Under the pieces are notes generated by a model that saw only the letters and a program-made list of their open reading frames with translations, had not been told where the DNA came from and made no database searches. A DNA stretch of 50,187 nt from positions 18,769 through 68,955 of the forward strand of contig JAHDEX010000017.1 in the NCBI GenBank assembly GCA_020628545.1. Reading direction: 5' to 3'. The position numbers were made by a program, and so were the translations under genes. Origin of the DNA: Paracoccaceae bacterium. Its GTDB lineage: Bacteria > Pseudomonadota > Alphaproteobacteria > Rhodobacterales > Rhodobacteraceae. Of the stretch, positions 37,184-45,632 are shown in pieces (the first letter of the stretch is position 1; each line of letters opens with the position of its first letter).

Positions 37184-38967
37184 TAATTACTTGTCAGTGT
37201 TACACCAACCGGCCGCATGGTTTCAATCGCCGGACGCAAGCCCAGCAAGGGGGCCACCCGGCGGATCATCTCTGCGGCAACCGGCACAGCCGTCCACCCG
37301 GCTGACCGACGCGGCTTTTCGCCCGAGGTTTCAACGGGTTCGTCCAGCGTGACCACCAGCACGTATTGCGGATCATGTGCAGGAAAGACGCTAGCGAAAG
37401 TCGCGATGACCTTGTCTTCGTAGTACCCAGCCCCGTTGCCACGCGGCTTGTCCGCCGTCCCGGTTTTACCCGCAACGCTATACCCTTCCACCTGCGCCAG
37501 CGACGCCGAACCGCGCTCAACCACGCCGCGCAACATCTCACGGGCGGACCGTGAGACAGCCTCGCTCACCACCCGCTCACCCGGAACCGGATCGACCTGC
37601 CGCAACAAAGTCGGAGTGACTTTTGTTCCACCATTCAACAGGCTGGCATAGCCGGTCGCCAGATGCAGCGGCGATGTCGACAACCCGTGCCCGAAGGAGA
37701 TCGTCATCGTCGAAATCTCCGACCAATTCGGCGGCAACAGGGGGCGCCCGGATGGTGCTTCGCTCAACTCAACCGGCGTGGCGTCCAGAAATCCAAGGTT
37801 GCGGAGAAACTCTTGCTGGCGACCGACGCCAATATCCTTTGCAATTCTCGCAGTGCCGATGTTCGACGATTTCACAATCACATCGGTGACAGACATGATG
37901 TCAGGATTGCGCGAGAAGTCGCGAATACGGTGCTTGCCCCATTTCAGCGGGCTTTCCGTGTTGATCAGCGTATTCGGATTCATGATCCCAAGATCCATCG
38001 CCTGTGCTGCAGCGAAAATCTTGAAGGTCGACCCAAGCTCATAAACCCCCTGCACCGCGCGGTTAAACAACGGGCTGTCGGATTGATCGCCCTCGGTCAG
38101 CACCTGCGGGCGATTGTTCGGATCAAAGTCGGGCAAGGATGCCATCGCGATGATCTCACCGGTGTGGATATCCATCAGGATCGACGCCGCGCCCTTGGCG
38201 TTCATCAGGTTCATGCCACCGGCAAGCACCTCTTCCGTAGTCGCCTGCACCGTCAGATCGATTGACAACTCTAGCGGGGCACCTTCGCTGGCCGGATCGC
38301 GCAGAAAGCCGTCGAACTGCCGCTCCACACCGGCGACGCCGATGACTTCAGCACTTGCCACGCCTTCCCGGCCATACGACGCCCCACCCAACACATGCGC
38401 CAGGATCGGGCCATTCGGGTAAAGCCGCATTTCACGCGGCCCAAATAGCAACCCGGGAGATCCGATATCATGCACCCGTTGCATCTGCTCGGGGCTGATC
38501 TGCTTGCGGATCCAGACAAATTTACGCTCACCCGTCAGGTCTTTCAGCACACGTTCTGCATCAAGCTCAGGGAAGATTTTCACCAGTTCCTGCGCTGCGT
38601 GCTGCGGATCAATCATGTCCTGCGGATGCGCATAAAGGGAATGAGTCTCTAGGTTCGTCGCAAGAATACGTCCGTTGCGATCAACGATATCAGACCGTTG
38701 ACCAATGATCGGGTTGCCTTGCGCAATTGCAATAGGCTCTTCGGGCACCGCATGCGCCAGTGTGCCCATCCGCATGCCGATAGTCATGAACGCCAGAAAG
38801 AACGCTGCCCCCAGCACCAACAAGCGCCCCTCAGCGCGCATCCGCGCCTGATCGGCCATATCCTCATGCCGCCTGCGGATATTCTCATGCTCGATCGCCT
38901 TTGTATCCTCACCGCGCGCGCGGGCTTTCAGGATCGTGGCAAGAGGGCGGAGGGGCGTGCGGATCAT
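37183..38967 (-). CDS. ftsI: Septal transpeptidase FtsI (PBP3)
   Basis: FtsI cross-links septal peptidoglycan in partnership with FtsW. It has a ~47-residue basic cytoplasmic region, one membrane helix (about 49-66), the pedestal domain beginning RSDIVDRNGRILATN, and a transpeptidase domain with Ser313-Lys316 (GSTFK), SSN at 367-369 and KTG at 501-503. 594 residues. The ATG overlaps the ftsL stop by 4 nt. Confidence 0.98.
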   Translation of the reverse strand: MIRTPLRPLATILKARARGEDTKAIEHENIRRRHEDMADQARMRAEGRLLVLGAAFFLAFMTIGMRMGTLAHAVPEEPIAIAQGNPIIGQRSDIVDRNGRILATNLETHSLYAHPQDMIDPQHAAQELVKIFPELDAERVLKDLTGERKFVWIRKQISPEQMQRVHDIGSPGLLFGPREMRLYPNGPILAHVLGGASYGREGVASAEVIGVAGVERQFDGFLRDPASEGAPLELSIDLTVQATTEEVLAGGMNLMNAKGAASILMDIHTGEIIAMASLPDFDPNNRPQVLTEGDQSDSPLFNRAVQGVYELGSTFKIFAAAQAMDLGIMNPNTLINTESPLKWGKHRIRDFSRNPDIMSVTDVIVKSSNIGTARIAKDIGVGRQQEFLRNLGFLDATPVELSEAPSGRPLLPPNWSEISTMTISFGHGLSTSPLHLATGYASLLNGGTKVTPTLLRQVDPVPGERVVSEAVSRSAREMLRGVVERGSASLAQVEGYSVAGKTGTADKPRGNGAGYYEDKVIATFASVFPAHDPQYVLVVTLDEPVETSGEKPRRSAGWTAVPVAAEMIRRVAPLLGLRPAIETMRPVGVTLTSN

Positions 38968-39326
38968 AGCGGATCCTCCCCGTTGTCGGCAGGCACATAG
39001 CTGCGCACATCAATCGGATTGGTGATCGGTAGAATATCCGGTAGCGGATAGATGACCTGGTTCACGTCGCCGTAGGCCTCTGGCGTCAGTGGAAGTAGGC
39101 CGAGCCGTTCATAATTCAGGTCGGCAAGGTCGCGCAGCCGGTCCGGACGGTTCAAATAAGCCCATTCCGCACGCAAGCGGCTCAGACGTTCATGTGCCGC
39201 ACCAATGTCGCGGTGCATCTGACGCACCTCAGCAATCGCATCCCGCGTCTTGTAGTTCTCCTGATAGGACCAGAACCCCAGCCCCATCACCATCAACGCG
39301 CCGAAAAACAGCAATATCCCCCGCAT
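38964..39326 (-). CDS. ftsL: Cell division protein FtsL
   Basis: FtsL is a small bitopic divisome protein that pairs with FtsB and activates FtsWI. 120 residues: a membrane helix at 3-18 (ILLFFGALMVMGLGFW), then a heptad-like coiled coil (about 25-65) with IAEVRQMHRDI and ERLSRLRAEWAYLNRPDRL, and a C-terminal DLNYERLGLLPL. ATG 39326 overlaps the rsmH stop by one base (TGATG); an in-frame GTG directly before it is an alternative. Short and divergent, so the call leans on position too. Confidence 0.88.
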   Translation of the reverse strand: MRGILLFFGALMVMGLGFWSYQENYKTRDAIAEVRQMHRDIGAAHERLSRLRAEWAYLNRPDRLRDLADLNYERLGLLPLTPEAYGDVNQVIYPLPDILPITNPIDVRSYVPADNGEDPL

Positions 39327-40315
39327 CACCGCCCCCTCTTTTTCTTTTTCATCGGCATCCCCAAGTCCGCTGGATCAATGTCCGCCGCCGGAACATCTGT
39401 CCGGGTGGCCACGCGCAGTTTCGCGGAACGTGATCTTGGGTTTTCTGCCAGCTCGTCGTCGTCGGGCCCAATGGCCTTGCGTTTTGTCACTTTGAAAGCC
39501 GCCGGCGTCTCCTCTGTCGCGGGCGCATAGCGGTTGGCATTCGCCTGCCCGCCGCCACGCAGTTGGAAGAAACGTTTGACCATCCGGTCCTCAACCGAAT
39601 GGAAAGTCACGACAGCCAGTTGCCCGCCGGGCTTCAAAGCCCGCTCTGCCGCCATCAGCCCGTCGGCCAGTTCACCATATTCGTTATTCACCGCAATCCG
39701 CAGCGCCTGAAACGTGCGCGTCGCCGGATGCGATTGGCCGGGCTTCGGGCGGGGCAGGCAGCCTTCAACGACCTTTGCGAGTTGAGCTGTTGTGGTCAGA
39801 GGCCGAGCGGCGACGATCGCTTTGGCGATCCGGCGCGAGGCGCGCTCCTCCCCGTAAAGGAAAATGATATCAGCGAGTTCGCTTTCCTCAGCCGTGTTAC
39901 AAAGATCAGCCGCCGTCGGCCCATCCTGCGACATGCGCATATCGAGCGGCCCATCGCGCATGAACGAAAAACCACGTTCGGCGAGGTCAAGCTGCATGGA
40001 CGACACGCCCAAATCCAACACGACGCCATCAAGGCCCGTCGCCGCATCATCCAACTTCGAAAACACACCCTGCGCCAATTCAATCCGGTCGCCAAAGTCA
40101 CCCACCCACTCTGCCGCCATCTCAAAGGCGAGCGGATCACGGTCCACCCCGATCACCTTGTCTGCTCCGGCCTCAAGCAGTGCCTTGGTGTAACCCCCGG
40201 CACCAAACGTCCCGTCGAGCCAAACCCCCGACACGGGGGACACCGCTGCGATAAGCGGCCGGATCAAGACGGGGATGTGAGGTTGGTTCATGTCCGCGGC
40301 AGCTGACGTCATCAT
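39326..40315 (-). CDS. rsmH: 16S rRNA (cytosine1402-N4)-methyltransferase RsmH
   Basis: RsmH (MraW) methylates C1402 of 16S rRNA in the decoding centre. SAM-binding DGTFGAGG is at 34-41, the substrate-side LGVSSMQLD and the late [18 protein letters not shown] are typical, and the C-terminus is basic (KKKKRGR). The ATG at 40315 lies 2 nt after the mraZ stop with GGA nearby; a later ATG (40291) is possible. 329 residues. Confidence 0.96.
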   Translation of the reverse strand: MMTSAAADMNQPHIPVLIRPLIAAVSPVSGVWLDGTFGAGGYTKALLEAGADKVIGVDRDPLAFEMAAEWVGDFGDRIELAQGVFSKLDDAATGLDGVVLDLGVSSMQLDLAERGFSFMRDGPLDMRMSQDGPTAADLCNTAEESELADIIFLYGEERASRRIAKAIVAARPLTTTAQLAKVVEGCLPRPKPGQSHPATRTFQALRIAVNNEYGELADGLMAAERALKPGGQLAVVTFHSVEDRMVKRFFQLRGGGQANANRYAPATEETPAAFKVTKRKAIGPDDDELAENPRSRSAKLRVATRTDVPAADIDPADLGMPMKKKKRGR

Positions 40316-40317
40316 GG

Positions 40318-40812
40318 TTATCCGTCCAACAGGCTGAGCGGGTCGAAGTCCTCGCCCTGATCCGCCAGCCAATCCTGCAGATCATCGGCGACTTCTTCGG
40401 TAAAGGTGTCTTTCTTCCAGATCTCAAAGTGGTCGCCGACGCCGCTGAAATAGAGCTCTCCATCGGTGATACCCAACTTCTGGCGCTGCCGGATCGGCAT
40501 CACGGTGCGACCGTCCTTATCAACATCCAACTTGATGGATTGGCCGATGATCAGTCGCGACAGGTTCTTTTTATCTTTCGACCCACGCGGAAGCGCATTG
40601 ATCTGATCCACAACCACGGCAAACTCATCCACGGTATAGCCGTGCAACTGGTTCTTCAGGTGATCGCCGTAAAGCAGGTACATGCGGGGCGACTGGCCCG
40701 GGGACCACTGCGGATCGCCCGCCTCAAGCACACGACGAAAATCAGCCGGGATCGACATGCGTCCCTTGCTGTCCACCTTTTGGGTGTGTTCGCCTGTAAA
40801 GCTTAAGGCCAC
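40318..40812 (-). CDS. mraZ: Transcriptional regulator MraZ
   Basis: MraZ is the SpoVT/AbrB-type regulator heading the dcw operon and usually represses its own promoter. 164 residues with two tandem half-domains, each with a DxxxR motif: [10 protein letters not shown] (Asp14-Arg18) and [11 protein letters not shown] (Asp100-Arg104). The start codon is GTG at 40812; no ATG fits. G-tract boxes lie just upstream, and the 5' leader carries a strong terminator (see 40857-41090). Confidence 0.97.
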   Translation of the reverse strand: MALSFTGEHTQKVDSKGRMSIPADFRRVLEAGDPQWSPGQSPRMYLLYGDHLKNQLHGYTVDEFAVVVDQINALPRGSKDKKNLSRLIIGQSIKLDVDKDGRTVMPIRQRQKLGITDGELYFSGVGDHFEIWKKDTFTEEVADDLQDWLADQGEDFDPLSLLDG

Positions 40813-40815
40813 TTG

Positions 40816-40846
40816 CCCGGTCGTCCCTCTTCCCCCGCAAAATCCC
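40816..40846 (-). promoter_or_regulatory. Four G tracts resembling MraZ-binding boxes
   Basis: On the minus strand GGGA, GGGG, GGGA and GGGC occur at 9-10 nt spacing within 35 nt before the mraZ GTG. MraZ in E. coli binds TGGGN repeats at 10-bp period, so these fit an autoregulatory operator. They lie after the leader terminator, so they may act on a second, closer promoter or as a roadblock. Confidence 0.5.
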
Positions 40847-40856
40847 TCTAGATGTG

Positions 40857-40896
40857 AAAATGGCGAATTGAGCTGCTGCCACTGCTCAATTCGCCA
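40857..40896 (-). terminator. Strong intrinsic terminator in the mraZ leader
   Basis: TGGCGAATTGAGC pairs perfectly with GCTCAATTCGCCA (13 bp) around a 10-nt loop, and on the minus strand the stem is followed by TTTT. It lies 45-85 nt before mraZ, so readthrough would set how much mRNA enters the dcw operon. Confidence 0.85.
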
Positions 40897-41090
40897 CCTT
40901 CGGCCCGTTCGGGCGTGGTCCAGCTGCGCGCGCCACCTGGGGGGATGTCTGCTCGCTCGCGCGCCGGATCTCTTCGTTCGGTAATGGCGAGGCCTGTATG
41001 AAACCTGACTTTCTGCCGGTTGGGGTTCTTTGCGCCCCGGTGTTTTTTGATGTGCTCGTCATCACCGTGAGACAGTTGTGACCCAAGTCG
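40857..41090 (-). ncRNA. UpsM-like sRNA from the extended mraZ 5' leader
   Basis: In Rhodobacter sphaeroides the dcw operon begins with a 5' untranslated region of about 268 nt; termination inside it yields the sRNA UpsM, which RNase E cleaves under stress, and the leader is reported to be typical of Rhodobacteraceae. Here a 13-bp terminator lies about 45 nt before mraZ, with an AT-rich promoter-like region about 280 nt before it, the same layout. The 5' end near 41080-41093 is inferred from that length, not seen. No sequence comparison could be made, so homology is by position and structure. A 58-codon frame also spans it (see findings). Confidence 0.55.
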
Positions 41091-41096
41091 GCTCAC

Positions 41097-41426
41097 CGAT
41101 CAATACTTTTTTGGGAATTTATGGAACCACATGCTGTTCTGAAGGTTGTTCACAATCAACATATAGTATCCCATGTAGCTATTTGAGAAACAGTATAACT
41201 GAAATTACTCGATAATTCTGTTTATCATAGTACAGAAAAAAGGCATATATTGTGGTACATAAAATTCCCATACTTCGGCAATTTTGCCGCTATTGCGACT
41301 GACGCCGCCTGATTTCCATCCGAATACCAGGCATTCCCACCGACATTTCACAGCGATCCCGGCATGATTCACATCGATTCACAGGTTTCCCAATAGCCCC
41401 TTTGCCCCGGGCGACGGCGCTAAACG
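41097..41426. other. AT-rich intergenic region between the mraZ leader and mrp
   Basis: No gene seen. GC drops sharply over 41100-41290. It should hold the promoter for the dcw leader (toward the left). GATTCACA occurs twice at 10-bp spacing (41366-41373, 41376-41383), plus TTGTTCACA at 41146-41154; these loosely resemble DnaA boxes but are too few and degenerate to call. Confidence 0.4.
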
Positions 41427-41456
41427 CAAAAGCCGGCCGCATATCCTGCGACCGGC
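41427..41456 (-). terminator. Intrinsic terminator after mrp
   Basis: On the minus strand GCCGG-T-CGCA...TGCG-G-CCGGC forms a stem with one mismatch and a 5-nt loop, followed by TTTTGCG. It begins 30 nt after the mrp stop and would insulate the AT-rich region and the mraZ promoter from mrp transcription. Confidence 0.75.
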
Positions 41457-41485
41457 ATAGGATTCAAAGGGTGTCCGTAAAGTGG

Positions 41486-42559
41486 CTAGGCCATCCCGCC
41501 GTCAATGAAACGCCGCGCCAGAACGCGATAGGCCTGCGCCATATCGCCCTCGCCCGCAGCAATCGGCGTCCCCGCATCACCGGCAAGCCGCGTCTCGAGG
41601 TCAATCGGCAAAGCACCCAGCAAGGGCACGCCGATCTTCTCCGCTTCCGCCGCTACGCCACCATGTCCAAAGATATGCGCCTCATGCCCGCAATTCGGAC
41701 AATGAAACGTCGACATGTTCTCAATCAGCCCCAGCACCGGCGTATTCAGCGACTTGAACATATCAAGTGCTTTGCGCGCATCCAGCAAGGCCACGTCCTG
41801 CGGCGTGCTCACCACGACCGCACCGGTCAGATGGGTTTTCTGACACAGCGTCAATTGCACGTCGCCCGTCCCTGGCGGCAGATCAACGATCAAAACGTCC
41901 AATTCACCCCATTCCACCTGCCCGAGCATTTGTTGCAACGCGCCCATCAGCATCGGCCCGCGCCAGACGACAGCCTTGTCAGGATCAACCATCAGACCGA
42001 TCGACATCATGGTGACTCCATGGGCCTTGAGAGGAATGATGGTCTTCCCATCCGGTGATCCCGGTCTTTGGCTGACACCCATCATGCGCGGCTGACTTGG
42101 ACCGTATATATCTGCATCGAGCAGTCCAACCCGGCGTCCCTCGCGCGCCAATGCGACCGCGAGGTTGGACGATACGGTCGATTTGCCGACCCCACCCTTC
42201 CCGGACCCGATCGCCAGGATACGATCAACACCAGCGACAGGTGCCGGACCGGCCTGCGGCGTTGGGTGACGTCCGACCTTCAGTGATGGCGGTTCTTGTG
42301 CGGGTTTGGGTGCTGGACCATGCGCGGTCAGGATGACCGAGACGGTTTCGACACCCGGCAGCCGGGACACAACGGTCTCTGCCGCCTGCCGGACACCGCC
42401 CATTTGAGCGGCGGCCTCTGGTGTAGGCGCCTCGATGACAAATTTTACAGCACCGCCTTCGACGCTCAGCGCCCGCACCATATCCTTATCGATCAGCGAC
42501 CCGCCGCCGGGCAGCGTGATGGACTGCAGTGCAGCAAGAATATCGTCTTTCAGGGCCAT
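41486..42559 (-). CDS. mrp: Mrp/ApbC family iron-sulfur carrier ATPase
   Basis: Mrp proteins are P-loop ATPases that bind and pass on [4Fe-4S] clusters. The 357 residues have an N-terminal MIP18/DUF59 domain (1-80), a Pro-rich linker, the deviant Walker [12 protein letters not shown] (118-128), switch segments [14 protein letters not shown] and VDLPPGTGD, and the cluster-ligating CPNC at 287-290. Cytoplasmic. It is divergent from the DUF1127 gene with 253 nt between starts, where both promoters must lie. Confidence 0.96.
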   Translation of the reverse strand: MALKDDILAALQSITLPGGGSLIDKDMVRALSVEGGAVKFVIEAPTPEAAAQMGGVRQAAETVVSRLPGVETVSVILTAHGPAPKPAQEPPSLKVGRHPTPQAGPAPVAGVDRILAIGSGKGGVGKSTVSSNLAVALAREGRRVGLLDADIYGPSQPRMMGVSQRPGSPDGKTIIPLKAHGVTMMSIGLMVDPDKAVVWRGPMLMGALQQMLGQVEWGELDVLIVDLPPGTGDVQLTLCQKTHLTGAVVVSTPQDVALLDARKALDMFKSLNTPVLGLIENMSTFHCPNCGHEAHIFGHGGVAAEAEKIGVPLLGALPIDLETRLAGDAGTPIAAGEGDMAQAYRVLARRFIDGGMA

Positions 42560-42812
42560 GATGTGTCCGTCGATTGCAAGTGTTTCAGTACGCCTCGTTT
42601 CTCAAAAGCGCATAAATCACAAGCAGCCTTGGCCGTCTAGGAAGGCAGAATGGTCAATCAAGACCCAAATCGTGCTTTTCCCATGCGCTTGCTGCATAGC
42701 AGCATTTCCGTAATCGATATTGTGCAACCGCAGAAAAAATCCAAATATGGATCACAAGAAGAGCGGCACAATCCTCCCCCCCGCCGCTTACATCAACGAA
42801 AGTATGACTGTC

Positions 42813-43028
42813 ATGGCATTTGCATCTGACAATCGCGCAGTTGGATTTAACGTCACCGCCCGCATCGAAGCGGCGCTGGAGGCTTACAAAGCAGCGCGCG
42901 CGAAGCGCAAGATCTACAATCGAACCGTAGCTGAACTCAGCAGCCTGTCTGGCGCTGAATTGGCTGATATCGGCCTGACCCGCGGCATGATCCGCGCGGT
43001 CGCCCGCGAGGCAGCAGACCTCGGATAA
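42813..43028 (+). CDS. DUF1127 protein, CcaF1-like, leading the CCTCCTCCC RNA array
   Basis: 71 residues: MAFASDNRAVGFNVTARIEA, a basic middle (YKAARAKRKIYNRTVAELSSL) and the DUF1127 end LSGAELADIGLTRGMIRAVA. In R. sphaeroides the DUF1127 protein CcaF1 is encoded directly upstream of the CcsR RNAs, is co-transcribed with them under stress sigma factors, and binds RNA. The same order is seen here. The ATG at 42813 gives the usual family start; ATG 42804 is possible. The leader contains CCTCCCCCCGCC (42773 region) and a GCTGC-ATA-GCAGC repeat; a CTTG near 42688 could be part of a heat-shock-sigma promoter, but this is weak. Confidence 0.85.
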   Translation: MAFASDNRAVGFNVTARIEAALEAYKAARAKRKIYNRTVAELSSLSGAELADIGLTRGMIRAVAREAADLG

Positions 43029-43037
43029 AAAATTTCG

Positions 43038-43321
43038 GAACCATCTCCTCCTCCCTTTCATTGATGGTTCTGAGAGGTCGGCCTCTCTCCTCCCTTTTCG
43101 GGGCCGACATCAAGAAGCGCCGGCAACATCCCTCCTCCCTCGATGTTGCCGGCACTTACACCAGTTTCGGTCGTCCACCTCCTCCCGGATGATCGTTAGA
43201 CGCGCAGCGGTCCACCTCCTCCCGGACAACTGCACGCCCCGCAAAGATCGCACCTCCTCCCGCGGTCAATGCGCAAATAGAGCGGCAGTGCCCACCTCCT
43301 CCCGGGCACTGCCGTTTTTTT
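43038..43321 (+). ncRNA. ccsR: CcsR/cuckoo RNA array: seven hairpins with CCTCCTCCC loops
   Basis: Seven stem-loops follow the DUF1127 stop by 9 nt, each exposing CCTCCTCCC (anti-Shine-Dalgarno) in its loop. Loop motifs: 43047-43055, 43086-43094 (first base T instead of C), 43131-43139, 43178-43186, 43215-43223, 43253-43261, 43295-43303. Stems in order: GAACCATC/GATGGTTC; GTCGGCC/GGCCGAC; GCCGGCAACATC/GATGTTGCCGGC; CGGTCGTCC/GGATGATCG (two G-U); GCAG..GTCC/GGAC..CTGC; GATCGC/GCGGTC (one G-U); CGGCAGTGCCC/GGGCACTGCCG ending in T7. CcsR RNAs are known stress-induced regulators of C1 metabolism and glutathione in R. sphaeroides. Processing into separate RNAs is expected, with boundaries unknown. 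Confidence 0.9.
43283..43321 (+). terminator. Terminator formed by the last CCTCCTCCC hairpin
   Basis: An 11-bp perfect stem (CGGCAGTGCCC/GGGCACTGCCG) with the anti-SD motif in its loop runs straight into seven Ts. The last array hairpin thus doubles as the transcription terminator of the DUF1127-RNA unit. Confidence 0.9.
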
Positions 43322-43690
43322 GTTTTTGGGGGTGTGCCGGGCAATAATGAAACCAGCTGCGCCTTTGGATTGATGCGCCGCATGGAATGATTGGGAGCGG
43401 CGTGCCCTCGGCATGCGCTACCAAATCGCATCTGTGGCTGAAGCGCGCCGTTGTGTTATCCCACCGGTTTTTTGATACCCAGCCAAAGCGCGACCGTGTG
43501 ATGTGCCACCAATTTGCATGTCTCGATGAGGCAGAATGGCGTGATGGGTCAACGAATTCCGTGTTTCGCTGAGTCTCCACCGCGATATCCGTCACCGATG
43601 GACATGGTCCAGCGCAGGCTCATTCCCGTCATGTTTGTTTGAAGACAGTTGAGCGTAGCGACCTGAGCGTCAGACCATATGGAGGAACTG
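43322..43690. other. Intergenic region after the RNA array
   Basis: I see no supported gene here. Short frames exist on both strands, but none has a ribosome site, family resemblance or conserved neighbour. It could be a decayed gene, though no remnant was recognised. Confidence 0.4.
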
Positions 43691-43966
43691 ATGATCTCAC
43701 GGCAGGCACTTTGTCCCACCCCATGCACTTTGTCCCACCCCATGCACTATGTCTCATCGCGTACGCTTTATTCCATCGCATACACTTTATCCCACCGCAT
43801 GCACTTTATCCCATCGGATGCACCTTGTCCCATCGGATGCACCTTGTCCCACCGCATGCACATTATCCCATCGCATGCGCTTTACCCCACCGCATGCACT
43901 TTATTCCACCGCATGCACTCTATCCCCCGCATGCGCCTTGCGCCGCACTTTGTTGTTCCAACCTAA
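43691..43966 (+). CDS. Possible repeat-encoded small protein with strong ribosome site
   Basis: A 91-codon frame from ATG 43691, preceded at 5 nt by GGAGGA, the best ribosome site in this region. It runs through the 19-bp tandem repeats and encodes a peptide rich in His, Pro, Cys and Tyr (LSHRMH.., PS.APCPIGCT). As 19 is 1 modulo 3, the same repeat is read in three frames in turn. It may be only a chance frame over a repeat; no family, signal peptide or promoter supports it. Confidence 0.3.
   Translation: MISRQALCPTPCTLSHPMHYVSSRTLYSIAYTLSHRMHFIPSDAPCPIGCTLSHRMHIIPSHALYPTACTLFHRMHSIPRMRLAPHFVVPT
43706..43940. repeat. 19-bp tandem repeat, about 12 copies
   Basis: Units beginning GCAC(T/C)TT(T/G)(A/T)TCCCA.CG.AT recur with exact 19-bp spacing (starts 43706, 43725, 43744, 43763, 43782, 43801, 43820, 43839, 43858, 43877, 43896, 43915), then an 18-bp step to 43933. 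A typical unit is GCACTTTATCCCACCGCAT. Positions 8-10 and the CC/TC and CG/GG dinucleotides vary most. All three plus-strand frames stay open through it. Few bacterial chromosomal repeats keep such exact spacing with diverged units. Confidence 0.9.
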
Positions 43967-44161
43967 AACGACGGTCAGCGTATTTACCGCCAACAGGTCG
44001 AACCAAGCGCCAGCCTTCCGATCACCCCGCCGTTTTTGTTGCAAAGGTCGCTGTCCTTCTCGCAAACCTCGAAGTCGAGCGGTTGCACACTACCCGAGCC
44101 TCAGGGAGAGCCATTCGCGCGGGTGAAGAGCTCCAAAATCACCGCCTCCAACCCTTCACTC

Positions 44162-45511
44162 TCACCCTGCCCAGCGCATCTCTTGAGCGCCCCTCTGTGC
44201 GTTAGACTTCTTCTGCCCAATAGAGAACTGCGCCACCAGATCGCGCAACTGCGCTGCACTTTCTGCTAGTTTTTCCGCGCTCTGCGCGCTTTGCTCTGCG
44301 AGCACCGCGTTCTGTTGCGTGGCAATGTCCATCTGAGACGTTGCCTGTGTCACTGACGTAATCCCATCCGCCTGCTCGCGCGACGCGCTTGAGATATCTT
44401 CGATATTGCCAACGACCGAGGTAATTTCTCCGACAATCCGGCTCAATGCCTCGCCTGTCTGGTCCACCAACTCTGCACCCTTCGCGACACTGGCGTTGCT
44501 ATTCACAATCAGGTCCGAGATATCCTTCGCCGCTTCTGCTGTCCGCTGGGCCAGCGCCCTGATTTCACTCGCCACAACGGCAAAACCGCGCCCGGCGTCG
44601 CCTGCTCGCGCGGCCTCAATCCCTGCGTTGAGGGCAAGCAGGTTGGTCTGAAATGAGATCGAATCGATCACCTCAATGATTTTGCCAATTTCACTGGATC
44701 CATTCTTGATATCCTGCATGGCATTGATCGCATCGGATACCACCGAGGTGCCATCATTTGCGTTTTGGGACGCCGTCTGCGCCCCGCCAAAGGCCGCCTG
44801 CGCGTTCTCTGCCGTTCCGGCCACGGCAGAGGATAGTTCTTCGAGCGAGGCCGCCGTCTCTTCCAGTGTTGCCGCCTGCGATTCACCGCGGGACGCGAGG
44901 TCCTTTGCATGCCCCGTAATCTCCGCCGCTTCCCGCGCGAGCGTCAATGCCAGTTGGTTGATGGTATCAAGCATGCGTCCGAGCGAATCGGCGGTTTGGT
45001 TGAAACCATCAAAAATCGGTCCAAAATCCGCATCATCAGAGCGCGGCAATCGTATGGTCAGATCACCCTGTGAAAGGTCCGACAGCCCGTCCGCCAGTTT
45101 GACGAGGGCATCCCGCCGCACCGAAATGTTGCTGGCGAGCTTGACCACCTTGGCCACCTTGCCGGTCTGATCCTTCATCGGCAGATACACCGCGGCGAGC
45201 CGGATCACCCGCCCCTCTGCTGTCACGCGTTCGACATCACTTGAAAACGCGATGCCTTTGCGCAAATCAGACCACAAAGCCTCATAATGTGCGGTCCCCG
45301 CTGCCCCTTCGGCAATGAACATGCGGTGGTTTTTGCCGATCAGTTCCGTTTCTCGGTAGCCCATCGTCTCGCAAAAGTTGGCGTTTGCCTTTTCAATCGT
45401 GCCGTCCGGGGCGAACCAGATCACCGCTTGCACGGCGTTCAATGCATCCGCCAACTCTTTCAGGTCATGCAGATCATCTGAAACTTTTGGTTTTCCGCCT
45501 CGTCCAAACAT
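44162..45511 (-). CDS. Soluble PAS-domain methyl-accepting chemotaxis protein
   Basis: 449 residues without a membrane helix, so a cytoplasmic receptor. An N-terminal PAS domain (about 15-130: [20 protein letters not shown].., [12 protein letters not shown]) is followed by a HAMP-like linker ([20 protein letters not shown]) and a coiled-coil signalling domain with the conserved hairpin tip [21 protein letters not shown], which contacts CheA and CheW. PAS-only receptors often sense oxygen or redox; ligand unknown. It is divergent from the LysE gene. Chemotaxis kinase genes are not in the window. Confidence 0.93.
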   Translation of the reverse strand: MFGRGGKPKVSDDLHDLKELADALNAVQAVIWFAPDGTIEKANANFCETMGYRETELIGKNHRMFIAEGAAGTAHYEALWSDLRKGIAFSSDVERVTAEGRVIRLAAVYLPMKDQTGKVAKVVKLASNISVRRDALVKLADGLSDLSQGDLTIRLPRSDDADFGPIFDGFNQTADSLGRMLDTINQLALTLAREAAEITGHAKDLASRGESQAATLEETAASLEELSSAVAGTAENAQAAFGGAQTASQNANDGTSVVSDAINAMQDIKNGSSEIGKIIEVIDSISFQTNLLALNAGIEAARAGDAGRGFAVVASEIRALAQRTAEAAKDISDLIVNSNASVAKGAELVDQTGEALSRIVGEITSVVGNIEDISSASREQADGITSVTQATSQMDIATQQNAVLAEQSAQSAEKLAESAAQLRDLVAQFSIGQKKSNAQRGAQEMRWAG

Positions 45512-45632
45512 GCGCCGTTTCCCTTTTCGCCAATGCGCCTAGGCATGGCAGAGGGAGGTTTCGTTTCGCTTAACCGCCAACATAAAGAGAACCGCTTGCG
45601 ATCCGGACACCGTGCCGCCTAGGGTCCGCGAT

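Noticed and set aside
40848..41096. RNase P RNA gene near mraZ
   Set aside because: The conserved rnpB core (GAGGAAAGTCCGG-type) is absent from both strands.
41146..41383. TTCACA clusters as DnaA boxes or replication origin
   Set aside because: Only three or four degenerate matches and no dnaA, parAB or hemE genes nearby; AT richness is better explained by the mraZ promoter.
43387..43595. Short frames on both strands after the RNA array
   Set aside because: No ribosome site, no recognisable family and no conserved neighbour.
43706..43940. CRISPR array
   Set aside because: Units are contiguous with no unique spacers and there are no cas genes.
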